This document shows, one piece after another, positions 46,901-57,173 of a DNA stretch of 64,000 bases. The stretch is from Dipteronia dyeriana (Eukaryota; Streptophyta; Magnoliopsida; Sapindales; Sapindaceae), in assembly GCA_032871835.1 (NCBI GenBank), contig CM065295.1, positions 87,599,819 through 87,663,818 on the forward strand. Reading direction: 5' to 3'. The position numbers were made by a program, and so were the translations under genes. Below the pieces are notes generated by a model, which worked only from the letters and a program-made list of their open reading frames with translations, had not been told where the DNA came from and searched no databases. Numbering within the stretch: the stretch's first letter is position 1; each line of letters starts with the position of its first letter.

Positions 46901-48554
46901 TTAAAAAATTGATTTGTAAAAAAACTCTTGAAAAAAATAAAATAAATGGATGGAAATAAATTTGAAAAAATTGTTGACAAAGATTTTGAAATGATTTTAA
47001 AAAAATAATTGCAATACAATAAATATAAACAAATAAACAGTTGACTAATTGATAGATAATTGAAAAGAATTAAGATAATTGAGAGAATTGAGAGAGAAAT
47101 GGTGTGGAAAGATTTTTTTACAAAGCTTAGCCCAAGCAACATAGGGTTAAATATAGTCCCCACCATTTCTCTTTTATTATCTTTTTATTTTTATATTTTT
47201 TATAGATCGATAGATCGGTCGACAACTTTGGTTCTATAAGGATCAAACGGTTGCTAAAACCAGTTCAAATCCAGTCCAATCTATGTCAATTGTAGATCGA
47301 CCATCTATAGTAAGTATGTAACCTTATTATTTTTATTTTTATCTCAAAAGAAAGCATGTACCCATATTTTAAAAGTATGTTAATATATCCCTTATTTTAA
47401 CTAGGGGAATTTTCAAAACTAACCATTTAATCATATTAAGTATTGTTTTTAATCATTTTTTTTTCAATTATTGTTTTTAGTATTGTTAGGGGTACAAAGT
47501 CCAAAGTATCCCCGTACTTAAAAAGTGATACATGTTTCACTTTAAGTTAAACATCTAAAATTTGTTCACATTCGAAGTTGATGGTTCACTTTAGAGAGTG
47601 AAATAAACATCTGGAAAGTGAAACATCCTCTATTTCATTTTTTAAGGAAAAATATGTTTCACTTTTGAAAACGGAAAGTGAAACATTTGAAGAAGATAAC
47701 ATGACAATATAAACATAAAATAAAGTAAAAAAATTCAGTTAAAACACAAAAATTACATATTTTGAACTAGGTCGAAAAGAATTCAAACACAAAATCAACT
47801 ATATCTCATTCCATCTTTTTTATCTATTTCTAATAAAGATTTCTGTCGATTTCTCAATATAAAAACGCTATTTGACAATAATTCGATCAAGATGAGGATT
47901 TTACATAGACAGGTAATGGGTTTTGACCGTGTTGGTTTATTTATAAGTACGACTCCTGCAATAGAAACGTACCATGCATATGAGAGCAATTTCAAAGTTA
48001 AGAATCTGCAAGTGAAGTGGTGCAATATTATTCTGATTCAAAAGAACTAAACCAAATTACGCAATGCATTTTCCTTTGAAAAAAATTGAAGGAAAGGAGA
48101 AATTAATTCAAACATCAACTGAAATATGTTACCACCAATCAAAGTAATGAAACATAAATATATATAAATAATAGAATATAGGTTCAGAGAAGAGATGCTA
48201 TTATACATTTAAACATCTAGGTACAAGATTCCAACTGTCCACTGAAAGGTGTATAGAGCAGTGCACCAGCAGGTGGAAGTTACACTATTATTATAATTAT
48301 GCATTTAGGTTTCACATATCTGAAGAATGAAGGTAAATACAATGGTAAACATCACATGAAGTAGCAACAATGTACAAGTGCCGCTAGATACAGTCAAAAC
48401 GCTATATATTGAAAACCAAGTAAGGCATCATAGTTAGAAAAGGGCAAGGAAGAGGAAATGATTCTGAATATCAAATTAGAAGGAACTCACGAAAATTACT
48501 AGAGCATCTTACACACTTATACCCAATCCAACAAAGCCTAAAACCCAACTACAT
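46901..48554. other. AT-rich spacer, small hairpin only
   Basis: No supported gene. A perfect 12-bp inverted repeat (ATGTTTCACTTT, 47654-47665 and 47675-47686) lies in a block with repeated GTGAAACAT motifs (47530-47690). Confidence 0.5.
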
Positions 48555-48949
48555 TGATGTGTATCAAATACACATAACAGAATTTAGAAGAGAAAGAAGA
48601 GGAAAAATAACACACATCAGAATTTAGAAGAGAGAAATAGAGAGAATTGAAGGAAAGGGTTATTTCATAAAATTCGACATAAGCTCAATACAATAGCATT
48701 CAACTATTTAAAGGTTGAGAATGTTGTGAATGAGCAGGGAAACAATACAACAAATAAACTGATAACAAATAAACCGATAACAAAATAATAGGGATATGCT
48801 CCCACTAGCAAGATCGTGGAATTACACCACATGCATGTGGTCATGACTCAATCATGGATCCCCTTTTTATGTCAACTAACAAACCAATAATACAAACAAT
48901 AACTACCAACACGCATGACTAAACCCCTTCCCATTCGTTGCATTTATCA
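48555..48949 (-). repeat. 3' LTR of the miniature element
   Basis: Bounded by TGATG and TATCA. It is a near copy of 49446-49837, differing at scattered bases. Confidence 0.93.
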
Positions 48950-48965
48950 TTCTCCCCCTCTCAAA

Positions 48966-49328
48966 CTATCCTTGTCCGTAAGGATAAAATTTGAGGTCTC
49001 TCGGGATTTTGTCTGTATTTGGCTGGTCTAAGTGCGGAAAATCCTCTATCATATAGAGTTGAGGCCCTTTAAATTTAGTCCGCCATTGGTGCCATTGAAA
49101 AGCGATGTCTTCCACGTAGCGAGATGCGAGATGTTCCTTATGGACGGCAATGGTTTTCTTAATGTCGAATTTTGCAGACTTATAAATCTAACCAGTTGGA
49201 TTATTGTCATGAAAAATCTCTTCATCGAATATCGATGGCAGATCGAAATCTATAAAAACCGGTTTTGACACATACATATCATCAAAAAACACTGAATTGT
49301 AGGAGGGAAATTGTGTTTGAAGGTCCAT
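48966..49328 (-). pseudogene. Unrecognised ORF inside the miniature element, one internal stop
   Basis: ATG at 49328 opens MDLQTQFPSYNSVFFDDMYV, a TAG falls at 49190-49188, and the same frame goes on (IYKSAKFDIKKTIAVHKEHL, FQWHQWRTKFKGPQLYMIED) to a stop at 48968-48966. About 119 residues are acidic at first, then basic and W-rich. It fills nearly the whole internal region and sits right after the polyA-rich leader. No gag, protease or known domain is recognised. It may be a gag remnant or captured host coding sequence. Confidence 0.5.
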
Positions 49329-49445
49329 GGGATTTTTTTTTTTTTGAGAAATGTTGAAGGTGAATATTTAATGGGGAAGTTGTTTGTTGTGGTCTCTGGA
49401 CGTCGAGCCTAGCAAATATGTAGACTCAGGGGCTCTGATACCAAT

Positions 49446-49837
49446 TGATATGTATCAAATACACATAACATAATTTAGAAGAGAAAGAACAGGAAAAAGA
49501 ACACACATCAGAATTTAGAAGAGAGAAATAGAGAGAATTGAAGGAAAGGGTTATTTCATATAATTCAACATAAGCTCGATACAATAGCAGTCAACTATTT
49601 AAAGGCTGAGATTGTTGTGAATGAGCAGGGAAACAATATAACAAATAAACTGATAACAAATAAACCGATAACAAAATAATAGGGATATGCTCCCACTAGC
49701 AAGATCGTGGAATTACACCACATACATGTGGTCATGACTCAATCATGGATCCCTTTTTATGTCAACTAACAAACCAATAATACAAACAATAACTACTAAC
49801 GCTCATGACAGCCCCTTCCCATTCGTTGCACGTATCA
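49446..49837 (-). repeat. 5' LTR of the miniature element
   Basis: Bounded by TGATA and TATCA. The primer-binding site begins two bases inside it on the minus strand. Confidence 0.93.
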
Positions 49838-49889
49838 TACATGAATTCCCTATTGCCTTTGTAATACATCACTTGTAAGCGTATAATTA

Positions 49890-50081
49890 TGAGGCATACA
49901 GAATTTAGAAGAGAAAGAAGAGGAAAAACAACACAGATTAGAATTTAGAAGAGAGAAATAGAGAGAATTGAAGGAAAGAGTTATTTCATATAATTCAACA
50001 TAAGCTCAATACAATAGCATTCAACTATTTGAAGGCTGAGATTGTTGTGTATGAGCTGGGAAACAATACAACAAATAAATT
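49890..50081 (-). repeat. LTR fragment of the same miniature element family
   Basis: This stretch repeats the part of the LTR from AGAATTTAGAAGAGAAAGAA to GGGAAACAATACAACAAATA with several differences, then stops. There is no second LTR or internal region, so it is a truncated older copy only 52 bp from the complete element. Confidence 0.88.
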
Positions 50082-50584
50082 GTGGTCCCTCGACAATAAT
50101 TTTATCAAGTGTTTCACTAAAGATTTGCAGCAAAAGTTTGAATGCACACAAATTGACTGGTATTGTGCTAAGAGCCTAATAATTTAAACATTTTAAGACA
50201 GACAAATAAATAAATTCATTATATTTATAACATACAAACAGCAAAAGGATTTTGCCATCAACACAAGAAACAAAATAACATTGTCATTCGCTAGAATAGG
50301 CTTTTATACATGTTATAATGCTCCAGTGGAACTCAAGATAGCAGCATTCTGATAAATTAATGAAAAATCGAAACACTTTTACTGTTTTAACAGGTAAATC
50401 GCCAAAGGTCCAATTTTTATCATAAAAAAACCATACATCACATCTAATTAGTGATTTCTAACATCTTTAATGTCTCCAAACTTGCTTCAAGAATAAATGG
50501 GCTTCACCGAATATCAATTTGATACTAAGCTTTCACATAATCAATGAAAATGCCCAAACAACGCCAGCCCACTGAGTCAATTAC
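50082..50584. other. Spacer, probably intron sequence of CLPR2
   Basis: No ORF. It begins, on the minus strand, with the donor of the third CLPR2 exon. The next Clp exons were not found here. Confidence 0.5.
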
Positions 50585-50959
50585 CCGCAATGAAGGCTCT
50601 TATGCACTCTGCCATAGAATTCTGCACTTAAGTTGGGTTTCACGGTTGCCAAAAAACCTATAAAAAGATTTTACACAAACAAAAAATTAAATAAAAGGAA
50701 TTAGATACAGAAAAATTTCTTCTTTGAAGAAAAATAAATGAATGTTTTTATCAAAAGAAAGTAAATGAACAAACCTGGTGATTGAAGCTTTAATCCAGAG
50801 TAAAGCTTCGTTCCACAACTGCAAAAACATAAACCCCAGGTACAAAACAGCATCAGTTACAGGTTTTCCATGTTATGCATACATGTGTAATATATATGAA
50901 GAGAGGGAGAGAGAGATAGATAACCTAAGAGATGGTTGTTGGTTAAGAGAGACAGACAT
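50585..50959 (-). CDS. CLPR2: Chloroplast ClpR2 (Clp protease subunit-related), first three exons
   Basis: Three exons join in frame on the minus strand: 50959-50925 (MSVSLNQQPSL plus two bases), 50818-50775 and 50657-50585. Each intron has GT and AG (TTAG/GTTATC, TTGCAG; CCAG/GTTTGT, TATAG; then donor GCGG/GTAATT). The product reads SCGTKLYSGLKLQSPGFLAT, NLSAEFYGRVHKSLHCG, which matches the transit peptide and N-terminus of plant ClpR2 (in Arabidopsis, ...KLYSGLK...EFYGRVYKSLQ). ClpR2 is a non-catalytic subunit of the plastid ClpPR core. The exons carrying the Clp fold were not found between here and 21.8 kb, so the gene has large transposon-filled introns or is broken. Confidence 0.83.
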
Positions 50960-51150
50960 GTTTTTCGAGTGAGTTTTGGAACTGGTTTTGCTCTCTCTCT
51001 GTCTTTTACGAAGATGAAGGTTGAGCCACTTAGAGCTAACCTTCAGATGCGCAGCGTGAAGAAGAAGAAAAGATGCTTTATGGCATCAGACACAACTCGT
51101 AACGCTGTGTTTCGAGTTAAAGCTTCTTAGGTTCCAAAAACGGCATCGTT
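50960..51150 (-). promoter_or_regulatory. 5' leader and promoter side of CLPR2
   Basis: Directly upstream of the CLPR2 ATG on the minus strand lies a leader with GACAGAGAGAGAGC (about 51005-50992) and a TTCTTCTTCTTC tract (about 51076-51065), typical of plant 5' leaders. No distinct TATA box was fixed. Confidence 0.4.
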
Positions 51151-51626
51151 TTACTGTAGCCTATTAGTTCCAAACGATATCGTTATTGGGCTAGTAGGAG
51201 CACCTCTTGGCGTATTGGGTTATTGTTACCAATTGGGCCACAATTTGTTTAGATGTTATCAGAGGACAATTGGATCAGATGCAGCATTGGGCCAATTGAG
51301 CTACAATTGCAATTATCAATTTGATTTCAATTTCAATTATGCAATTTCCTATTTTTTAGAATTAGTTCATATGGTATATTCCTTAGCAGATTACAAGCTT
51401 CCATCCTTGAGGGCAAGGATGTTTTCAAGGGAAATGGAATGTAAGGATTGAGAAAATTAGAGATTATTGTTTGGGATTTAGTGCTAGTTCATATTAATTA
51501 ACGTGTGTCTCAGTGTAGGGAATCATTTCCCAAACAGTCTTATCCTAATTAGTGTGAGTCAACTGTAGGAAATTATTTCCCAAGAGTTCTATTTGGTTAG
51601 AGTCCTTATTAGTTATTACATTTAGA

Positions 51627-52075
51627 GTGTGCTTGATATGGCTTTTTAAGAAGAGGTTGTAGAGTAGATCTTTTTGTAGTAGAGCTTATAACAAAAAAAG
51701 GTTTTTAGTTGTGTAAATTACAAAAAAGGCGTTGACAATATATTTTTAAAAATAGTTTTTGATTGTGTGAATTATAAAAAAGGGTATTGACAATTTGTAA
51801 TGAAATAGTTGTATGGTTGAATATCTAAAATTTACAAAGGGTAGTAGAGACAATTCATATGTTTTAAATAAGCACAAAAAAAACTTTTTGGAGAAGTCCA
51901 AATTTTGGACTTCTTTTAATAAATATAAAATAGCTTTTATAAATGGCAGTTGACAATTCTATATATTAAAAAAAATTGTTTTGGGTTTTATCAAACAACA
52001 AAAAAAAACTTCAAAACAGCTTCTAACATTTAAAAAAGGCTTTTGGTCATTTCAAAAGCCGTACTAAACATACAC
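51627..52075. mobile_element. Short inverted-repeat element (MITE-like), 449 bp
   Basis: The left end GTGTGCTTGATATGGCTTTT pairs with the right end (reverse complement GTGTATGTTTAGTACGGCTT). TTAGA flanks both sides (51622-51626 and 52076-52080). There is no coding capacity. The TGTTTGGTA-like ends resemble the element at 29000-29721. Confidence 0.65.
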
Positions 52076-52347
52076 TTAGAGTGTACTATTCAATTTCTTT
52101 TAAATACAAAGTATGTTAAATGAATTCATATCAAGAAATATTGCAATCATTTCTAAACAAATTTCTATTCTCTATCAAATTCTTTATTCTCAACCTTCTC
52201 TATTTTATTTCTCTCTTCTTAATTTATGATCTTCTATCTTTACAATTTCTTCTCTTCTTCAAGTTGTTCTTCGGTCTTCAATTATCTACAAACAACAGAG
52301 CCAAACAAATTAGAAATTAGAAATTAATCTACAAATGCCTAGGGCAT

Positions 52348-52590
52348 GACAAATTGTCTCCATCAAATGATGTTCAAATTATTGACAATCAGCATGCTTC
52401 CAAGCCTAATAGATCAGTTGAGGTTAAAGAAGTTGATATTAGTTCTTTTGAAACAGATCCGAGATTACATCTTCCAATAATAGAATATCCTATTAACCGT
52501 TGTGATAATATTCGTAGAGTATATATTATACTGAAACCATGTCAACCAAAATTAAAAGAGTATAAACTTACACTATTAACGAATTGAAAT
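52348..52590 (+). pseudogene. N-terminal fragment of a TTF-finger/hAT-derived protein
   Basis: The frame from 52354 to 52587 contains ISSFETDPRLHLPIIEYPIN and RRVYIILKPCQPK. This matches the region just before the TTF-type zinc finger in plant hAT-derived (ZMYM1-like) proteins, usually DPG.R..I..Y..N..D.VRR.YL..GPCQP. The finger and the rest are missing, so it is a fragment. Confidence 0.6.
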
Positions 52591-52700
52591 CAAGAAATTG
52601 CGGAAACTCAATGGTATTCAATATTTTCAATACATTTAATGTCATAACTTGTCTAAGCATAATTTAACATAATTTGTTATTAACTTTTGATGTTAACTAG

Positions 52701-53338
52701 GAGTGGATTCAATCACATATGATGTAGAACAAGGAATAGTAGTAAGAATTTCAGGCAATGTAAACCTTACTGTAGTAATACACAAGTTAGCAGAGTTGGG
52801 CAAAAAAGCAGAGCTTCTTCGCTTGGACGACAAAACCCATTCCAAAATGTCAAAACAAAAATCCCACCAACAAATGGCACTGGTTCTGCGTCTGACGATC
52901 ATGGTGGTGATGTTCCTATACCCACCAACAGCCAAAGCTCAAATGATAAGACTAGTAGAAAAACGTGGTTTTGGTGTTTTAGTAGGAAAAATAAAGAAGT
53001 AAAAACATCAAGTACCAATGCAGAAGGTGGAACAAATAACGTAAGCACAGAAATTCAAGGTCCAGGCTTGAACAATTTTCATGGATATGTTGCACCTGCA
53101 CCTGCACATGTCCCTGCCCCAACCCCAGCCCCAGCCCTAAGCCCAGGTCCATATTATATGCCACCTATGTAGTCAATGCCAATTCCTCCGTATATGGTGC
53201 CGCCCCACAATGGTTTTCTCCGGTCGTGGTGCCTGCCAATGATGAACCCCATGATCCACTACACCAACTATGAGGATAATCACCGGGATTTTCTGTAAAA
53301 ATCATCTTCATCAGGTTGAGGTAGGCAGCCATGGACAA
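52701..53338 (+). pseudogene. Heavy-metal-associated isoprenylated plant protein (HIPP), 5' exon missing
   Basis: After an acceptor-like TAACTAG the frame gives GVDSITYDVEQGIVVRISGN, then VIHKLAELGKKAELL, the second half of an HMA domain. The first half with the metal-binding CxxC would lie in a missing upstream exon. After a frame change near 52840 the text KSSSTNAEGG, PAPAHVPAPTPAPALSPGPY and a stop at 53170 show the usual proline-rich tail. The C-terminal prenylation box is not intact. It is a pseudogene fragment of a metal-chaperone-like protein. Confidence 0.72.
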
Positions 53339-53559
53339 GGTATAGAGTATAGACAAGAGGTCCAACCAAGCGGATAAGGTTGAAATATTAGATTAGATTT
53401 TACTAACTTAAAATTCACTAAACATCCTCTCACAAATATACACATGCTTAGATTTTATAAGTGATAAAAGTTTGTATTTTTATTCTTTCAACAATCATCC
53501 CTACCTGAAGAGGATACATAAACACACAAGTTAATCAGAGCATTATCAAAACTATTGGA

Positions 53560-55293
53560 TTAAATCCTGGTTTCAAAAATCAATTCAACAACAGCACCCA
53601 TCCATTGCTTCCTCATTCCACTCCCTCAGACCTTTAATCATCCATTTCAGCACATCCACGTCAATCTCCATTATCCATTTTGGAGTGCAAGCCACCAACA
53701 GGCTAACAAACCCCGACACATATGCTCGCCAAGTTGCCCCATCACAACCAAGCGATATTTTCCCATCCAGCGTGCTTGCAAGAAATTCTAAGTGATCCTC
53801 CAGAACCTTTGGCCGCCGTTGTGATGATCGTGAGTCCGTGTCTACACCCCAAGAAAACGCCCCACAAAACACTGCAAAGTATGCAAGTGTATAACCTCCC
53901 AGCATATAAACCATGCCTCCTGATTCCCCACCTCGTTCTGATCCATGGACTGATATAAACCATGATGGTAAAGTTTCTGTCATCAAAGATTGCACCAAAT
54001 TTAATCCACCAGATATCCAAACTAATGAAGCCCCAAGTGAAGCTGCGACTTTGACACGTGTCATGGCTACCGTAAAAGACACTTGCCCATATCTCATCCC
54101 ATACTTTGCCTTCTTCAATTTCTCCAATTTCTCTGTAGATAACCCGTTACTAGCAATATCTTTAACGGAAGACAGTAAGAGAGAGACAATTTCTTCTGTC
54201 ATGAATAAGACATCTCTGACAGATCGATGCACGCATAAGTAGACAATGCCAGGAGCAACTGGAGAGATGCCACCTGAAAAGTAAGGGCCAAATCCATGGC
54301 CAATGAGGGTGCCGACACCACCATTGCTATAAATGTTAGAGAAACTACACCCAAGGGTGGATGTGAAACAGCTCTTAAGGAGCTGAACTACAACGTCACT
54401 GTTATGATGGAAGACTGTTCGAGAAGATTGAAACAAAAGAAAGTCACTCAAACGCCTTACTTTCTAGCTCCATAGAGAGACTATGATGGGCATGCATGGC
54501 CAAGGGAAACTAGTGGCAAGAGAACTTAAGGCAGGTCCAACTAGGATGAGAAAACGTTCAGAGGCTTTATCAAGTTTATAGGTTATTGTGAGGCTAACCA
54601 GGGCAGCCAAAGGCAAAGGGAGTGTAGCTGGAGAATTCCCTCCCGCAAGCAAATAAGCTCAAGCCATGAATGTTTAAACATATTGATTTCTTAAAAAAAA
54701 AAAAAATCTTCCATGTAAACATTTAAATTAATAATTCATTCATCCAACCCATTTTAGAACAACAAGGACAGAACCAAAGTAATTGCTTCATCATCCAGAG
54801 AGGGTCTATTTGTGTTTCGATTTTAAATGGGTAGAAAAATGTTTCTAAATTAAATGTTCACTTCCATGTAAACATTGTTGGTTAAGAGAATCCAAAGGAT
54901 GCAACGTTTGCTAGGAGAGTTGAATGGAAATGGGCCATTAATCTTGGTTGCAATGGCACTAGAAAGGCATATAGAAATTTTCATTGCACATTGAGAAACA
55001 TTAATCAAAACAAATATATTGACCCATAAAACTAAAGAATATGAAAAAATACCAATAACAAGGCTTGGGACATCAACACCAGTGGCAGCTATAATTTTTT
55101 TGACATGTTGCTCAATAGTGGATAAATTTGCAGCAAGACTTGGCCAGTCAGCTCCATTCATAGAAGCCACGTTCCATATTCCACGTGTTACTTCAACTGC
55201 AAAATAGCTCACAATGGTAGCCAGAGACGCCAGAAGAAAATCAGCAAGTTCTTTCAGTCTTGGGATAAAGAGTACAACGATCTTAGGTAGCAA
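53560..55293 (-). pseudogene. MED33: Mediator subunit MED33 (REF4 family), C-terminal part
   Basis: Exon A (55293 to about 55053) reads LPKIVVLFIPRLKELADFLL and VKKIIAATGVDVPSLV and ends at a donor TTG/GTATTT. The second exon, from about 54640, reads NSPATLPLPLAALVSLTITY and SFPWPCMPIIVSLW. A TAG stop at 54466-54464 is followed in the same frame by SDFLLFQSSRTVFHHNSD, GGVGTLIGHGFG, LKKAKYGMRYGQVSFTVAMT, SLGASLVWISGG, and so on to LREWNEEAMDG. Near 53590 a deletion and shift drop part of the tail; another frame ends GAVVELIFETRI. Plant MED33 (MED5) acts in the Mediator tail and represses phenylpropanoid genes. The intact protein is over 1000 residues, so this is a partial dead copy. Confidence 0.88.
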
Positions 55294-55462
55294 CCAATAG
55301 TAGTAAATGATTTGTCAAACTATCACTCATTCTTTATAAATGTTCACAAGAAAATCAACAAGTTTTTTCAGTCCGGGATAAAGAGTACAAAGATCTTAGG
55401 TAGCAACCAATAACAGTAAATTATTTGTCAAACTATCATTCATTCTCTATAAATTTTCACAC
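55235..55462 (-). repeat. Tandem duplication, period 114 bp, at the MED33 exon edge
   Basis: 55235-55348 and 55349-55462 are near copies (GGGATAAAGAGTACAA, GATCTTAGGTAGCAACCAAT). The duplicated text covers the start of exon A plus upstream DNA, so coding sequence for IPRLK-LADFL occurs twice. Confidence 0.9.
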
Positions 55463-55972
55463 GATCACAGGTACAAACTAAATAACTTAACTAATATATC
55501 ATTTATCCTGACCGAGTTTTGTAAAAACATTGTACCCATTTGGGAAGATCATAAAGTTGGAGATTGTTTCCAGACAGCGATAGGTATTTGAGAAAAATTT
55601 CCATACGTGCATTTGTAGGCCTTTGATAATTCTTATATCACTCATCCAGAAAACTATATCGACTACTTAACAAAAAAAAGTTTTTAAATAGATTTTATGG
55701 GCATCTTGTTTCACATTTATGCTTTGTTTACTTTACGCAAAAGTTCCTAGGTGTTGTTGTTTGCATCTTTTTCTAGATGCGATCATGAAACAGATTGCAG
55801 TGGCTCGTGCAACCAGCTACCATATTCATGATCAGAATCACTCACGATTACATTCGGGTAGGGAAAGTTTAACTCTGCATCTAACTCAATAGTTTAAATT
55901 TCTTTTACTTTATTACATTAAACCCCAACAGATCAACCACTTGCTCTTTATCTCATCGAGCTCTTAGGACAC

Positions 55973-56532
55973 TGTTGAAGACCTAGATTGAGATCCAACA
56001 ACAAAACCCTAACTTGTACCCAAAGATAGATAGATCTGAGACAAACCATTCATAGAATTGAACGATCGACTCTCTAGAATCAGATAACATAATTTACATA
56101 ACCCTAGCCCAAGCCTTTCTAAACAGTTCACTGAGAAAAGCCGAATTGAAAAGAAATTGGATGAACCCTAGCAGAGCCAATTTTATTGATTAAACCTTTA
56201 AAAAGATAACAACCCTAAAAATAATAGTTCTATTTATAATATGACTAGTTTCTATTTTCCTATTTTGTCATAGTTAAAATAGGAACTAATCTAAAACATA
56301 ATTAAAATAAAAAACATGACTAGTTTTCTATTTTCCTATTCTATCATAGTCAAAATAGGAAACTAATCTAAAACATAATTAAAATAAAAACACAATTGTA
56401 ATTAAGGCATCACATAATCTTGCTCAAGTCATATCAATTGCACCCACTTCTTATTTGTTAGTAGCCTGTTCACTTCTACCCAAGAATGTTAACCTCTCTC
56501 CAATTCTTTTAGATTTTCTAACAGTCTCAACA
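55973..56532 (-). repeat. 3' LTR of the chromovirus, 560 bp
   Basis: Bounded by TG and CA. Inside, 56225-56295 and 56305-56375 hold a short near-direct repeat (CTAGTTTCTATTTTCCTATT). Confidence 0.85.
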
Positions 56533-56587
56533 TTCCCCCGCTCTTTAAAACTACCCTTGTTCACAAGGGAAAAATCTAGAAAACGTT

Positions 56588-57165
56588 CTACCATCTCGTC
56601 ATAGTCTTCTCAAGTAGCCTCCTAGCCTCCTCCCTAGGGACCCCTCGCCATTGAACCAGAACCTGCCACACCTTTATCATACCACGTCCCTTTTTCCAAC
56701 TGCGATGTCGAAGATTTGTTGTAGGTTGTAGCAACATGTTACCCTCTGTATCAAACGCCGGTAAATCACTCGAAATGAGACTCGGGTGTCCCACTCTCTT
56801 CTTTAATATGGTAACATGAAACACTGGATGCAATCTAGATGAAAACGGCAACTCCAACTTGTAAGCCACCTCACCTATCCACATAACACCTTAAAAGACC
56901 CATAATACCGCTGTGACAATTTCACGATGAACTTTTTCATCAGAGATTTCTGCCGATACGGTTGAAGTTTGAGATACACGAAATCTCCTGGATCAAAATA
57001 TACACCTCGTCTGCCTTGGTCATAATACTTCTTCATTCTCCCTTAAGCCTTCTCAAGCTTCTTCTTCACCTTAGCTACAACCTCATCCCTATTTTGTTTC
57101 TCACTTCCCCCATCTTGTTGATCTCCAGCATTCACTACTGCAAAGCATTGGGCACCCCCTTTGCA
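56588..57165 (-). pseudogene. Integrase C-terminus with chromodomain-like end
   Basis: Minus-strand text from about 57010 gives FDPGDFVYLKLQPYRQKS and, after breaks, VAYKLELPFSSRLHPVFHVT (about 56860), then VLVQWRGVPREEA (about 56650), the usual chromodomain signature at the end of chromovirus pol. The catalytic core is absent. The joint to protease text lies near 57170. Confidence 0.8.
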
Positions 57166-57173
57166 AAGTCTCT

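Larger units (their letters stand above)
48555..49837 (-). mobile_element. Miniature Copia-type LTR retrotransposon (TRIM-like), 1283 bp
   Basis: LTRs 48555-48949 and 49446-49837 are very similar. A perfect target duplication TACAT lies at 48550-48554 and 49838-49842. In element orientation (minus) the primer site TGGTATCAGAGC lies at 49443-49432, matching initiator Met-tRNA as in Ty1/Copia. A polypurine tract GAGAGGGGGAGAA precedes the 3' LTR (48962-48950). The internal region is only 496 bp and has no pol domains, so it depends on enzymes from elsewhere. Confidence 0.95.

Noticed and set aside
47795..48025. 76-residue minus-strand frame considered as a ClpR2 exon
   Set aside because: No ClpR2 motif is present in any frame; there are no splice sites in phase.
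53913..54242. 109-residue plus-strand frame
   Set aside because: It is antisense to MED33 text that is clearly conserved on the minus strand.
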